A DNA stretch of 64,000 nt from Pseudaestuariivita atlantica (GTDB taxonomy: Bacteria; Pseudomonadota; Alphaproteobacteria; Rhodobacterales; Rhodobacteraceae), in the NCBI RefSeq assembly GCF_001205715.1, contig NZ_AQQZ01000004.1, positions 186,001 through 250,000 on the forward strand, written 5' to 3'. A program made the position numbers and the translations under genes. This document shows positions 55,014 through 62,814 of this stretch, piece after piece. The number at the start of each line of letters is the position of its first letter. Positions within the stretch are counted from its first letter, which is position 1. The notes beneath the pieces are model-generated. The model did no database searches. It had not been told where the DNA came from and saw only the letters and a program-made list of their open reading frames with translations.

Positions 55014-56843
55014 ATGAGATTCGCACTTCTGGTTGTCGCCGTCTCTGGTCTCGTCGGTGGATTGGTGTTCCAGTACGCGCTGGATGATCCCCTTCTTGCG
55101 ACCGCCAGCTATGTTGTTGCTGCCGTGCCGGTGCTCGCCGCGCTGGTCTGGGAGATTGTCACCAGCCTCGTGGCGGGCGATGTGGGGCTGGACGTGGTCG
55201 CGGCGCTTTCCATGACCGCCGCGCTGGTTTTCGGCGAATACACGGCGGCGGCCATCGTCGCGCTAATGTATACCGGAGGCCAGTACCTGGAATCCTATGC
55301 CGACGGGCGCGCCTCGCGCGAAATGACGGCGCTGTTGGCACGCGTGCCGAAAACCGTGATGCGCCAGCAGGGTGACGGGCTGGTGGAAACGCCCATCGAT
55401 GCCGTGCAACCGGGCGACCACCTGTTGATCCGCGCGGGCGACGTCGTGCCGGTGGACGGACAGGTTTCGGGCACGGCCGTTCTGGACGAAAGTTCGCTGA
55501 CCGGGGAATCCGTGCCCGTCCGCCATGCAGATGGCGCGTCCGCGATGAGCGGTAGCGTCAATGTCGGCGATGCCTTCGTGCTGGTTGCCTCGAAAGCCGC
55601 GGCCGACAGCACCTATGCCGGGATCGTCCGGCTGGTGAAGGCCGCGCAGGCATCGAAGGCCCCGATGGCAAGGATGGCCGACCGCTACGCGATGGCTTTC
55701 CTTGCCGTGACGCTGGCGATCACGGGCGCGGCGTGGGCGTTGACCGGCGATCCGATCCGCGCGGTAGCCGTCCTCGTGGTGGCCACGCCATGCCCCCTGA
55801 TCCTGGCAGTCCCGGTCGCCCTGTCGGCGGGGCTTTCGCGGGCCGCGGGGTCTGGCGTGCTGATAAAGGGCGGCAAGGTGCTGGAACGGATGGCGGGGCT
55901 CAGGACCGTCGTCATGGACAAGACCGGCACGCTGACCCATGGCGAAGCGCGGCTTACCGGGATCACGACGACCGGCGGGATGGACGGGGCACGGATATTG
56001 CAGCTTGCGGCGAGCCTCGAACAGGCCTCCACCCACCCGATCGCGGCCCGGATCTGCAAGGCGGCGATGGCCGATGGCCTGGCCTTGGAAAGCCCGCGGA
56101 ACGTGGTCGAAACCGCGGGCGAGGGGCTGACCGGAATGGTCGGGGGGCATGAGGTTGTCGTGGGGCAGCCTGCCTTTGTCGGTGCCCGTGCGGCGGGCAC
56201 GCCGCCGCAAGACGGCGTTGCCGTTGCGGTCGATGGACGGATCGTCGGGGCAATGCAGTTGCAGGATGCCCTGCGTGACGACGTGCAGGGGCTGCTTGGC
56301 ACCTTTCGCCGCGCCGGGATTTCACGGATCGTCGTTGCCACCGGTGACAAGCGCGCCGTCGCCGAACAGTTGACGCGGGGCCTGCCCGTTGACGCGGTTC
56401 ACGCGGAGATGACGCCCGAGGAAAAATCCGAACTGGTGGCAAGCGAAAGTCGCTTGGCCCCGACGATGATGATCGGTGACGGCGTGAACGACGCCCCTGC
56501 GCTGGCGATTGCCGATGTCGGCGTCGCCATGGGCGTTCGCGGCGCGGCGGCCACGGCGGAAACGGCGGACGCGGTGCTGCTGGTGGACCGTATCTCGGCC
56601 CTTGGAAACGCGCTGCGGGCGTCGCAACGCGCCCGCGCCATCGCCTTTCAAAGCGTCGCGCTAGGTGTCGGGCTGTCCGTTGCGGGGATGATTGCGGCCG
56701 CCTTCGGATACCTGACACCGGTGCAGGGGGCGGTATTCCAGGAGGTGATCGACGTGGCGGCCATCCTGAACGCGCTTCGGGCGTTGCGGTCGCCGAAGCC
56801 GGCGGGCGCATCACTCGGGCGCGCAGAACCTTTGGTACAGTAA
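55014..56843 (+). CDS. P1B-like heavy-metal P-type ATPase with CPL motif
   Basis: In this 609-aa protein, membrane helices come first, then the actuator loop with TGES (~165). The transmembrane metal site is TPCPLIL (Cys260), the phosphorylation motif is DKTGTLT (Asp302), and the hinge is GDGVNDAPAL. No N-terminal HMA or His-rich metal-binding domain is present, and the N-terminus looks one helix pair short. CPL replaces the usual CPC/CPH/SPC, so metal specificity is not predictable. Its 3' end overlaps the convergent BigR-like gene by 33 bp. Confidence 0.88.
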   Translation: MRFALLVVAVSGLVGGLVFQYALDDPLLATASYVVAAVPVLAALVWEIVTSLVAGDVGLDVVAALSMTAALVFGEYTAAAIVALMYTGGQYLESYADGRASREMTALLARVPKTVMRQQGDGLVETPIDAVQPGDHLLIRAGDVVPVDGQVSGTAVLDESSLTGESVPVRHADGASAMSGSVNVGDAFVLVASKAAADSTYAGIVRLVKAAQASKAPMARMADRYAMAFLAVTLAITGAAWALTGDPIRAVAVLVVATPCPLILAVPVALSAGLSRAAGSGVLIKGGKVLERMAGLRTVVMDKTGTLTHGEARLTGITTTGGMDGARILQLAASLEQASTHPIAARICKAAMADGLALESPRNVVETAGEGLTGMVGGHEVVVGQPAFVGARAAGTPPQDGVAVAVDGRIVGAMQLQDALRDDVQGLLGTFRRAGISRIVVATGDKRAVAEQLTRGLPVDAVHAEMTPEEKSELVASESRLAPTMMIGDGVNDAPALAIADVGVAMGVRGAAATAETADAVLLVDRISALGNALRASQRARAIAFQSVALGVGLSVAGMIAAAFGYLTPVQGAVFQEVIDVAAILNALRALRSPKPAGASLGRAEPLVQ

Positions 56844-57167
56844 CTCGATCAGGTCCCGGACCATAGGGTCGGAGATGGCATAATAGACCTGCCGGCCATC
56901 GCGCCGGGCGGACAGGATTCCTTCGGCCTTCAACCGCGCGAGGTGCTGCGACACCGCCGACTGGCTGGCACCGACCATCGCTTCGATCGCGGCGACCGGT
57001 TGCTCTTCATGCAAGAGCCCGCACAGGATCTTCAGCCGGTCCCGGTGGGCCAGTGATTTCAGGAATCGGGCAGCCTGTTCCGGCGCGTCAGAACCGCCTT
57101 CGGTGAAGGCGGCCAGCGCGTCGTCAGGCAGATCAATCTGAACATTCACGGCCAAGATCCCTTTCAT
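56811..57167 (-). CDS. bigR: BigR/SqrR-type ArsR-family persulfide-sensing repressor
   Basis: This 118-aa winged-helix repressor has the recognition region ASQSAVSQHLARLKAEGIL. Two cysteines only, Cys49 (KILCGLL) and Cys115 (QRFCAPE), are 66 residues apart. That is the same spacing as Cys41/Cys107 of SqrR and Cys42/Cys108 of BigR, which form a tetrasulfide or disulfide on sensing persulfide. The start is the ATG at 57167; the frame runs on upstream through the divergent gene only by chance. It is divergent from the persulfide dioxygenase, with two palindromes between. Confidence 0.92.
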   Translation of the reverse strand: MKGILAVNVQIDLPDDALAAFTEGGSDAPEQAARFLKSLAHRDRLKILCGLLHEEQPVAAIEAMVGASQSAVSQHLARLKAEGILSARRDGRQVYYAISDPMVRDLIELLYQRFCAPE

Positions 57168-57193
57168 TGCCGCGTTCGATATAGGCCCTGGCA

Positions 57194-57221
57194 AGAAATA
57201 TTCAACTTTTTTAATATTTCT
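57194..57221. promoter_or_regulatory. BigR operator candidate 1
   Basis: A perfect 9-bp inverted repeat, AGAAATATT (57194-57202) / AATATTTCT (57213-57221), has a 10-bp spacer, in the 120-bp divergent promoter. It lies 27 bp upstream of the bigR start codon, suiting autorepression. AT-rich palindromes are known targets of this regulator family. Confidence 0.7.
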
Positions 57222-57236
57222 CCCCGGCGTATGTTG

Positions 57237-57260
57237 ACATATTATGTTTTTATAATATGT
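57237..57260. promoter_or_regulatory. BigR operator candidate 2
   Basis: A perfect 9-bp inverted repeat, ACATATTAT (57237-57245) / ATAATATGT (57252-57260), has spacer GTTTTT and lies 28 bp upstream of the persulfide dioxygenase start. It overlaps a TTGACA-like and a TATAAT-like hexamer, though their spacing to each other is not standard. Binding here should block transcription of the dioxygenase operon. Confidence 0.7.
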
Positions 57261-57287
57261 GGGGTGCAGATCAGTTGGAGAAACGCA

Positions 57288-58151
57288 ATGAATCCCCAAG
57301 TCACACCGTTCTTTGATGAAGACACCTTCACGGCGTCGTTCGTCGTCACGGACCCGGACACCAAGCGATGCGCGATCATCGATTCCGTTCTCGATTTCGA
57401 CTATGCCTCTGGCCGCACCGACTTCCGGTCGGCGGACCGGATCGTCGACTTCGTTCGCGACAACGACCTGACGGTCGACTGGATCCTCGAAACGCATGTG
57501 CACGCCGATCACCTGAGCGCGGCCCCCTACCTGCAAGAGCAGCTTGGCGGCAAGATCGGCATCGGCGAGAAGATCACCGTCGTTCAGGACACGTTCGGCA
57601 AGGTCTTCAACGCCGGGACCGAGTTCCAGCGCGACGGCAGCCAGTTCGACAGGCTGTTCGAGGAAGGCGACACCTTCTCGGTCGGGAACATGCACGCGAA
57701 GGTGCTGCACACGCCGGGGCACACGCCCGCGTGCCTGACCTACGTGATCGAAGACGCGGCCTTTGTCGGGGACACGCTGTTCATGCCCGATTTCGGCACC
57801 GCCCGCGCGGACTTCCCCGGCGGGTCGGCGGAAACGCTTTACGCGTCGATCCAGAAACTTTTTACCCTGCCGGACGACACTCGCGTCTTCGTCGGACACG
57901 ACTACAAGGCACCGGGCCGCGACGAATTCGAGTGGGAAACCACCATCGGCGCGCAGAAGGAGTTCAACAAGCACGTGGGACACGGGCGCGTCGAAAAGGA
58001 ATTCGTCGCCATGCGCACCAAGCGGGATGCCGAACTGGGCATGCCACGGCTCATCCTGCCGTCGCTGCAGGTGAACATGCGGGCGGGGCAGATGCCACCG
58101 GCCGAGGACGACGGCAACGTCTACTTCAAGGTTCCGGTCAACAGGCTCTGA
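57288..58151 (+). CDS. persulfide dioxygenase (ETHE1/Blh-like MBL-fold protein)
   Basis: This 287-aa protein oxidises glutathione persulfide to sulfite. Metal and fold motifs are THVHADHLSAAP, HTPGHTPACL, VGDTLFMPDFGTARADFPGG and FVGHDYKAPGRDE, the ETHE1 pattern with a mononuclear iron H-H-D site. The C-terminal ~90 residues match the Blh group. The DUF442 domain fused to Blh in Agrobacterium and Xylella is absent here and lies four genes on. GGAG precedes the ATG. It heads the operon repressed by the BigR-like protein (inferred). Confidence 0.93.
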   Translation: MNPQVTPFFDEDTFTASFVVTDPDTKRCAIIDSVLDFDYASGRTDFRSADRIVDFVRDNDLTVDWILETHVHADHLSAAPYLQEQLGGKIGIGEKITVVQDTFGKVFNAGTEFQRDGSQFDRLFEEGDTFSVGNMHAKVLHTPGHTPACLTYVIEDAAFVGDTLFMPDFGTARADFPGGSAETLYASIQKLFTLPDDTRVFVGHDYKAPGRDEFEWETTIGAQKEFNKHVGHGRVEKEFVAMRTKRDAELGMPRLILPSLQVNMRAGQMPPAEDDGNVYFKVPVNRL

Positions 58152-58155
58152 TACG

Positions 58156-58587
58156 ATGATTGACGCAAGCTATATCTACGGGCTGATCGGTGGCCTGATC
58201 ATCGGTTTGGCCGGAGCGGTCTACCTTCTGGGCAACGGGCGCATCATGGGCGCCAGCGGAGTCATCGGCGGCCTTGTCGATGGCTCGGGCCGTGCCGAAT
58301 GGCGGGACCGGGCCCTGTTCATCGCCAGCCTCGTCGCGGCGCCGTGGCTGGCGGTCACGCTCCTCGATATCGAGGCGCGCACCAACATCACCTCCAACCC
58401 GGTCGTGCTGATCACGGCCGGTCTGCTGGTGGGGTTCGGCGCGCGGCTCGCCAACGGCTGCACCAGCGGTCACGGGGTGTGCGGGATTTCACGCCTGTCG
58501 CTTCGGGGCATTGCCGCGACGGTGTTCTACCTCTTCGCGGGCGGTGTGAGCGTCCTTCTGTTCAAACATGTGCTGGGAGTGATCTGA
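58156..58587 (+). CDS. YeeE/YedE family half-transporter (PmpA-like)
   Basis: This 143-aa protein has about four membrane spans, with the signature GARLANGCTSGHGVCGISRLS, whose cysteines match the thiosulfate/sulfur channel YeeE. It is half the size of YeeE and is completed by the next gene. It starts 4 nt after the dioxygenase stop. It is likely to move thiosulfate, sulfite or persulfide sulfur across the inner membrane. Confidence 0.9.
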   Translation: MIDASYIYGLIGGLIIGLAGAVYLLGNGRIMGASGVIGGLVDGSGRAEWRDRALFIASLVAAPWLAVTLLDIEARTNITSNPVVLITAGLLVGFGARLANGCTSGHGVCGISRLSLRGIAATVFYLFAGGVSVLLFKHVLGVI

Positions 58588-59012
58588 TGCGTGGACTTAT
58601 CGCGGCTACGAGCGGTGCGCTGTTCGGTATTGGGCTTTTGATCTCGGGCATGGTGGATACCAACCGGGTCCAGGGATGGCTCGACATATTTGGTGACTGG
58701 GATCCGACGCTGGCCTTCGTTCTGGGTGGTGCCATCATCCCCATGGCCATCGCGTGGCGCGTCTCTGAATACCGCAAGGCGCCCGTGGCGGGCGGGACGT
58801 TCCCCCTGCCGCTGGAGCAGAAGGTCACGACCGACCTTGCCGTCGGTTCGATGATTTTCGGCGCGGGCTGGGGTCTTGCGGGGCTTTGCCCCGGACCGTC
58901 CTTTGCCGCCCTTTCGTTCGGCGGGTGGGAGGGCCTGCTGTTCGTCGGCTCGATGATCGGCGGCATGCTGCTGGCCGTCCCGGCCAGACACTTTCGCAAC
59001 TCAATGGCATGA
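58587..59012 (+). CDS. YeeE/YedE (DUF6691) half-transporter (PmpB-like)
   Basis: This 141-aa protein has four membrane spans. GLLISGMVDTNRVQGWLD near the start and FGAGWGLAGLCPGPS later are typical of the second YeeE half, with Cys in GLCPGPS. Its ATG overlaps the previous stop by 1 nt, so equal production of both halves is expected. Together they form a single pseudo-symmetric channel (family inference). Confidence 0.9.
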   Translation: MRGLIAATSGALFGIGLLISGMVDTNRVQGWLDIFGDWDPTLAFVLGGAIIPMAIAWRVSEYRKAPVAGGTFPLPLEQKVTTDLAVGSMIFGAGWGLAGLCPGPSFAALSFGGWEGLLFVGSMIGGMLLAVPARHFRNSMA

Positions 59013-59019
59013 GGTGAAC

Positions 59020-59364
59020 ATGGACATGATCCAGATCGCCCCGAACCTGTCTGTCGGGCCGCAAATCACAGAAGACGACCTGTCCGATCTCGCGCAAGCG
59101 GGCTTCACCGACATCGTCTGCAACCGGCCAGACGAAGAGCATCCCGAAGACACGCCGTCCACGCAGATGGCGGTCACCGCCGAAGGTCTGGGGATGGCGT
59201 TTCACTACCATCCGATCACGCCGGGTGAGCCGTTCGCCGAAGAGGCGGAAAAGCTGGCACGGGTGGTCGCCCGACCGGGCGCGAAGGTTTTCGCCTATTG
59301 CCGGTCTGGCGCGCGCGCGACGAACGCGTGGCTGCTGACGCAGGCGGACGCCGGCCAGACCTAG
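59020..59364 (+). CDS. DUF442 (TIGR01244) rhodanese-like sulfurtransferase/phosphatase domain protein
   Basis: This 114-aa stand-alone DUF442 protein has NLSVGPQITEDDL at the N-terminus, VCNRPDEE, and the active-site loop YCRSGARA with nucleophilic Cys ~98. The ATG at 59020 has AGGTG five bases upstream; a GTG two codons earlier is less likely. In Agrobacterium and Xylella Blh this domain is fused to the dioxygenase, so it probably supplies or accepts sulfane sulfur. Confidence 0.9.
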   Translation: MDMIQIAPNLSVGPQITEDDLSDLAQAGFTDIVCNRPDEEHPEDTPSTQMAVTAEGLGMAFHYHPITPGEPFAEEAEKLARVVARPGAKVFAYCRSGARATNAWLLTQADAGQT

Positions 59365-59436
59365 CCGAACGCAATCGAGCGCGGCTGCCAGCCAGCCGCC
59401 TCAACCCGACTTCACCCCGAAAAATCGAGGCCCGCG

Positions 59437-61161
59437 ATGGTATCGCGCTACTTTCCCATTCTCGGATGGGCACCGTCCTACAATCGCGACACGTTCGCGG
59501 CAGATGCCATCGCCGCGGTGATCGTGACCATCATGCTGATCCCGCAATCGCTGGCCTATGCGCTGCTGGCCGGACTGCCGCCGGAAGTCGGGCTTTATGC
59601 CTCGATCGCGCCGCTGGTCATCTACGCGATCTTCGGGACGTCGATGACGCTGGCCGTCGGGCCGGTTGCGGTGGCGTCGCTGATGACGGCGTCGGCCATC
59701 GGCGAGCTGGTCGCGAAAGGCACGCCCGAATACCTGGGCGCGGCCATCGTGCTAGCGTTGATTTCGGGGCTCGTGCTGGTAGCGATGGGGCTGGCCCGGC
59801 TGGGCTTTCTCGCCAACTTCCTGAGCCATCCCGTCATCTCGGGCTTTATCACCGCCAGCGCGCTGATCATCGCGGTGGGGCAGTTGAAACACATCCTCGG
59901 GATCGACGTCTCGGGCCATAACTTGGTCGAACAGGTTGCGAGCCTTGTCGGTGGCCTGTCCGGTACCAACCTCGCCACCCTCGCAATTGGTGGCGGCGCA
60001 GCGGCGTTCCTGTTCTGGGCGCGGCGCGCACTGGCGCCGTTGCTCGCGCGTGCGGGCCTGTCGCCATCGCTGGCTGCCAGCCTGTCGAAGGCCGCCCCGG
60101 TCGTTGCGGTGGTCGCGACGACGCTGGCGGTCTACCTGCTTGGCCTGCAATCGGCGGGTGTCGCCATCGTCGGGGACGTTCCGCGTGGCCTGCCGACACC
60201 GGCGCTCCCGACATTCGATGCGGAACTATGGGGCACACTTTTCCTGCCCGCGCTGATGATCGGCATCGTGGGATATGTCGAAACGATTTCGGTCGCGCAG
60301 ACGCTTGCCGCCAAACGGCGCGAACGCATCGACCCCGACCAGGAACTGGTTGCCCTTGGCGCCGCGAATATCGGCTCTGCCATGTCCGGCGGGTTTCCGG
60401 TGACCGGTGGTTTCTCCCGCTCGATCGTGAACTTCGACGCCGGGGCAAGAACGCCGGCGGCGGGGGCCTTTACCGCCGTGGGCATCGCGCTTGCCACGGT
60501 TTTCCTGACGCCCGCCCTGTTCTTCCTGCCCAAGGCAACGCTGGCGGCGACCATCATCGTCGCGGTCCTGTCGCTTGTGGACCTTGAGACGATCAGGCGG
60601 ACATGGACCTATTCCAAAAGCGACTTTGCCGCGATGCTGGGCACCATCCTCGGCACGCTCGCCCTTGGGGTCGAAATCGGCATCGCGATCGGCGTCCTCG
60701 CGTCGCTCGCGCTGCACCTCAAACGCACCTCCCGCCCGCATTTCGCAATCGTGGGCAGGGTTCCGGGAACCGAGCATTACCGGAACATCAATCGCCACGC
60801 GGTCGACACGACGCCCGGCGTCCTGTCGATCAGGGTGGATGAGAGCCTGTATTTCCCCAATGCCCGCTTCCTCGAAGACACGATCAACGACGCGGTCTCC
60901 CTCGACCCCGATGTCCGGGATGTCGTCCTGATGTGTTCCGCCATCAACTTCATCGACGCGTCGGCTCTGGAAAGCCTCGAACAGATCGACCACCGGCTGA
61001 AGGACGCGGGCATCCGGCTGCATCTGAGCGAGGTGAAGGGACCGGTGCTGGATCGGCTGCAAAGGTCCGACTTCCTCGAACGCCTGTCCGGGCGCGTCTT
61101 TCTCAGCCAGTACGAGGCCGACGAAGCGCTGAAATCGGGTCCTGCCATGGCCGCGGAATAG
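59437..61161 (+). CDS. SulP family inorganic anion transporter with STAS domain
   Basis: This 574-aa permease has about 12-14 membrane spans in residues ~20-430, including the SulP signature region IPQSLAYALLAGLPPEVGLY. A cytoplasmic STAS domain (~450-560, MCSAINFIDASALESLEQI) follows. It probably carries sulfate, or bicarbonate in some homologues. Its position 72 nt after the DUF442 gene suggests export or uptake of the sulfite/sulfate produced by persulfide oxidation. Confidence 0.92.
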   Translation: MVSRYFPILGWAPSYNRDTFAADAIAAVIVTIMLIPQSLAYALLAGLPPEVGLYASIAPLVIYAIFGTSMTLAVGPVAVASLMTASAIGELVAKGTPEYLGAAIVLALISGLVLVAMGLARLGFLANFLSHPVISGFITASALIIAVGQLKHILGIDVSGHNLVEQVASLVGGLSGTNLATLAIGGGAAAFLFWARRALAPLLARAGLSPSLAASLSKAAPVVAVVATTLAVYLLGLQSAGVAIVGDVPRGLPTPALPTFDAELWGTLFLPALMIGIVGYVETISVAQTLAAKRRERIDPDQELVALGAANIGSAMSGGFPVTGGFSRSIVNFDAGARTPAAGAFTAVGIALATVFLTPALFFLPKATLAATIIVAVLSLVDLETIRRTWTYSKSDFAAMLGTILGTLALGVEIGIAIGVLASLALHLKRTSRPHFAIVGRVPGTEHYRNINRHAVDTTPGVLSIRVDESLYFPNARFLEDTINDAVSLDPDVRDVVLMCSAINFIDASALESLEQIDHRLKDAGIRLHLSEVKGPVLDRLQRSDFLERLSGRVFLSQYEADEALKSGPAMAAE

Positions 61162-61189
61162 AAAGGGGCGGGGCGCACCGGGTCGAAAT

Positions 61190-61203
61190 TTGCGGCAGCA
61201 CAA
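61190..61203. promoter_or_regulatory. FNR/NnrR-type box upstream of the DUF1858 gene
   Basis: TTGCGGCAGCACAA fits TTG-N8-CAA and differs at one position from the NnrR form TTGCG-N4-CGCAA. It is centred 54 bp upstream of the ATG, so a start site 41.5 bp downstream of its centre would fall just before the ribosome binding site. Confidence 0.65.
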
Positions 61204-61250
61204 CGTTTCGCGGTGCCTTGCCCTTAAACTCGGCCCATCAGGAGGCGGCC

Positions 61251-61460
61251 ATGCGACAGAAAAAGTCCGACGATCCCGACATGACGCTGGCGGATCTGAT
61301 GACGCGCTGGCCGGAAACCATCGCGGTGTTCAATGCGCGCCGGATGTTGTGCGTCGGGTGCCTTGTGAGCCCTTTTCACTCGGTCGTCGATGCCTGCGAG
61401 GAATACGATCTGGACGAGGACGCCTTCATGGCCGAGCTGCGGGAGATCCTGGACTCATAG
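61251..61460 (+). CDS. DUF1858 domain CxxC redox protein
   Basis: This 69-aa protein matches DUF1858/TIGR03980 (hybrid-cluster-protein-associated redox disulfide domain): MTLADLMTRWPETIAVF, then LCVGCLVSPFHSV with a CxxC pair. A strong AGGAGG ribosome binding site precedes the ATG. An FNR/NnrR-type box lies upstream. Family members often occur with nitrosative-stress and denitrification genes. It overlaps the convergent Crp/Fnr gene by 6 bp. Confidence 0.9.
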   Translation: MRQKKSDDPDMTLADLMTRWPETIAVFNARRMLCVGCLVSPFHSVVDACEEYDLDEDAFMAELREILDS

Positions 61461-62183
61461 GTCGGGCTTGGGCTGGGAGAGCAGGACAAGCGCGTGGGGG
61501 TCCAGCACCTTGATACGCCTGCGCTTGCTTTCGACAAGGCCCTGTTTCTCCCACGCGCTAAGCAGGCGGCTGGCCGTGTGAAGGGTGGTGGCGGTCAGTT
61601 CCGACAGGTCCTGTCGCGTGATCGGAAAGTCGATCTCGATCCCGTCCGCAACCTTGCGTCCGGTCTGGTTGATCAGGCGCAGCAATGCATTCGCCACCCG
61701 TTGCTCGACCTGCTGCGTTGCCATTTCCACGACGCGGTTGTGGACCTCGCCCAAGCGGTCGCCGACGGTCTTGTAGGTCTGGGTCGCGAACCCGTCATAC
61801 TCTGCCACGAACGTGTCCCACAGCCGCGTCGGCCAACTTAGAACGATCGACTCGGTCGCCGTCATCGCCGTTGCGGGATACCTGTCGCGGCCGATGGCCC
61901 TGGCGATGCCCAGAAGCTGGCCCGCGGGAATGTGCAGGACGGTCACCTGCTCTCCGGTCATGGTGACGCGCACCACGCGCACGTAGCCGTCAAGCAGCAT
62001 GAAGAACCGCTCCGCAGGCGCGCCTTCATCGAAGATCGCGACGCCCTTGTCGTATCTCCGCGACGTCGCCTGATCGAGAATCGTGCGTATCTGGCGCCTG
62101 TCGAGTTTCGAGAAGGGCGGAAGGTGCGTCAGCAGGCTTTCATCCAGCCGCGGCAGGGTCCTGCGCGGAGACATTTCAGTCAT
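61455..62183 (-). CDS. Crp/Fnr family regulator, cysteine-free (NnrR/DNR-like)
   Basis: In this 242-aa protein, an N-terminal cyclic-nucleotide-binding-type beta barrel (GVAIFDEGAPAERFFMLLDGYVRV) and long dimer helix precede a C-terminal HTH (TRQDLSELTATTLHTASRLLSAW). The protein contains no cysteine, so it cannot carry an FNR iron-sulfur cluster. Its place beside pseudoazurin and nirK points to a heme- or NO-responsive NnrR/DNR-type activator. The HTH glutamate-Ser/Arg contacts (TASR) suit TTG-N8-CAA boxes. Confidence 0.88.
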   Translation of the reverse strand: MTEMSPRRTLPRLDESLLTHLPPFSKLDRRQIRTILDQATSRRYDKGVAIFDEGAPAERFFMLLDGYVRVVRVTMTGEQVTVLHIPAGQLLGIARAIGRDRYPATAMTATESIVLSWPTRLWDTFVAEYDGFATQTYKTVGDRLGEVHNRVVEMATQQVEQRVANALLRLINQTGRKVADGIEIDFPITRQDLSELTATTLHTASRLLSAWEKQGLVESKRRRIKVLDPHALVLLSQPKPDL

Positions 62184-62265
62184 GCGCGTGATCTTGCCGC
62201 GATATCTGCCGTAAATTCAATTCTTTACCTCCCCAATTCCGGCTTTTCGAAAATCGAATTCGAAT

Positions 62266-62279
62266 TTGACCCAGCGCAA
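62266..62279. promoter_or_regulatory. FNR/NnrR-type box upstream of pseudoazurin
   Basis: TTGACCCAGCGCAA fits TTG-N8-CAA with an exact CGCAA right half. It lies 66 bp before the pseudoazurin ATG, so activation from -41.5 would give a leader of about 30 nt. It sits in the 161-bp gap between the divergent regulator and pseudoazurin genes. Confidence 0.65.
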
Positions 62280-62344
62280 TGTTCGAAATCGAGGGTTCCC
62301 TATTTTGCCCTCGACGATCACCGCGAACGAAAAGGAAAACGGAC

Positions 62345-62785
62345 ATGTTTCGCACGGTTGTATCCGGTTTCGCCCTTGCTGTCCTTTTGGGAGGCGCGGC
62401 CAGTGCCGACACCTTCGAGGTCCAGATGCTCAACCAGGGGTCCGACGGGCAACGCATGGTTTTCGAACCTGACTTCGTTCGCGCCAAGCCCGGCGACACG
62501 ATCAGGTTCATCGCCACGACCAAGGGCCACAACGCCGAGGTCTACAAGGGCATGCTGCCCGAAGGCGTGGAGGCTTTCAAAGGCAAGATCAACGAAGAGT
62601 TCGAGGTCACGCTGGACGTTGAAGGCGTCTACGGCGTGATCTGCAAGCCGCATTTCGCCATGGGCATGGTGCTGACCATCGCGGTCGGTGACGTCGACGC
62701 GCCCGCGGATTTCCTCGCAGGCCGCGTCCCGCCGAAAGCCAAGGAGCGCTTCACGGCCCAACTCGCCAATCTCGCAACCAACTGA
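62345..62785 (+). CDS. pseudoazurin
   Basis: This 146-aa periplasmic blue copper protein donates electrons to copper nitrite reductase. The signal peptide ([17 protein letters not shown]..., cleavage near SADTF) precedes a cupredoxin domain with copper ligands His62 (KGHNAEV), Cys100, His103 and Met108 ([10 protein letters not shown]). The ATG at 62345 directly precedes the signal; an earlier in-frame ATG overlaps the regulatory box. It lies 55 bp upstream of nirK and is very likely co-transcribed. Confidence 0.95.
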   Translation: MFRTVVSGFALAVLLGGAASADTFEVQMLNQGSDGQRMVFEPDFVRAKPGDTIRFIATTKGHNAEVYKGMLPEGVEAFKGKINEEFEVTLDVEGVYGVICKPHFAMGMVLTIAVGDVDAPADFLAGRVPPKAKERFTAQLANLATN

Positions 62786-62786
62786 C

Positions 62787-62814
62787 GGTTCGGCGGACCT
62801 TTCACCCGCCAACC
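62787..62814 (+). terminator. intercistronic hairpin between pseudoazurin and nirK
   Basis: GGCGG/CCGCC, extended across a bulged C by GGTT/AACC, forms a modest stem directly after the pseudoazurin stop and before the nirK ribosome binding site. It may attenuate or stabilise the upstream message, setting a higher donor-to-enzyme ratio. Confidence 0.4.

Noticed and set aside
55014-56843. Calling the P-type ATPase a copper or zinc exporter
   Set aside because: The CPL motif and lack of metal-binding domains do not support a specific metal.
57234-57256. Simple -35/-10 promoter TTGACA/TATAAT before the dioxygenase
   Set aside because: The hexamers are only 11 bp apart, too close for a sigma-70 pair, so I describe the palindrome and leave the promoter undefined.
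57168-57983. N-terminal extension of the BigR-like protein to 390 aa
   Set aside because: The extra part is antisense to the persulfide dioxygenase and crosses the divergent promoter. The BigR family length and fold start at 57167.
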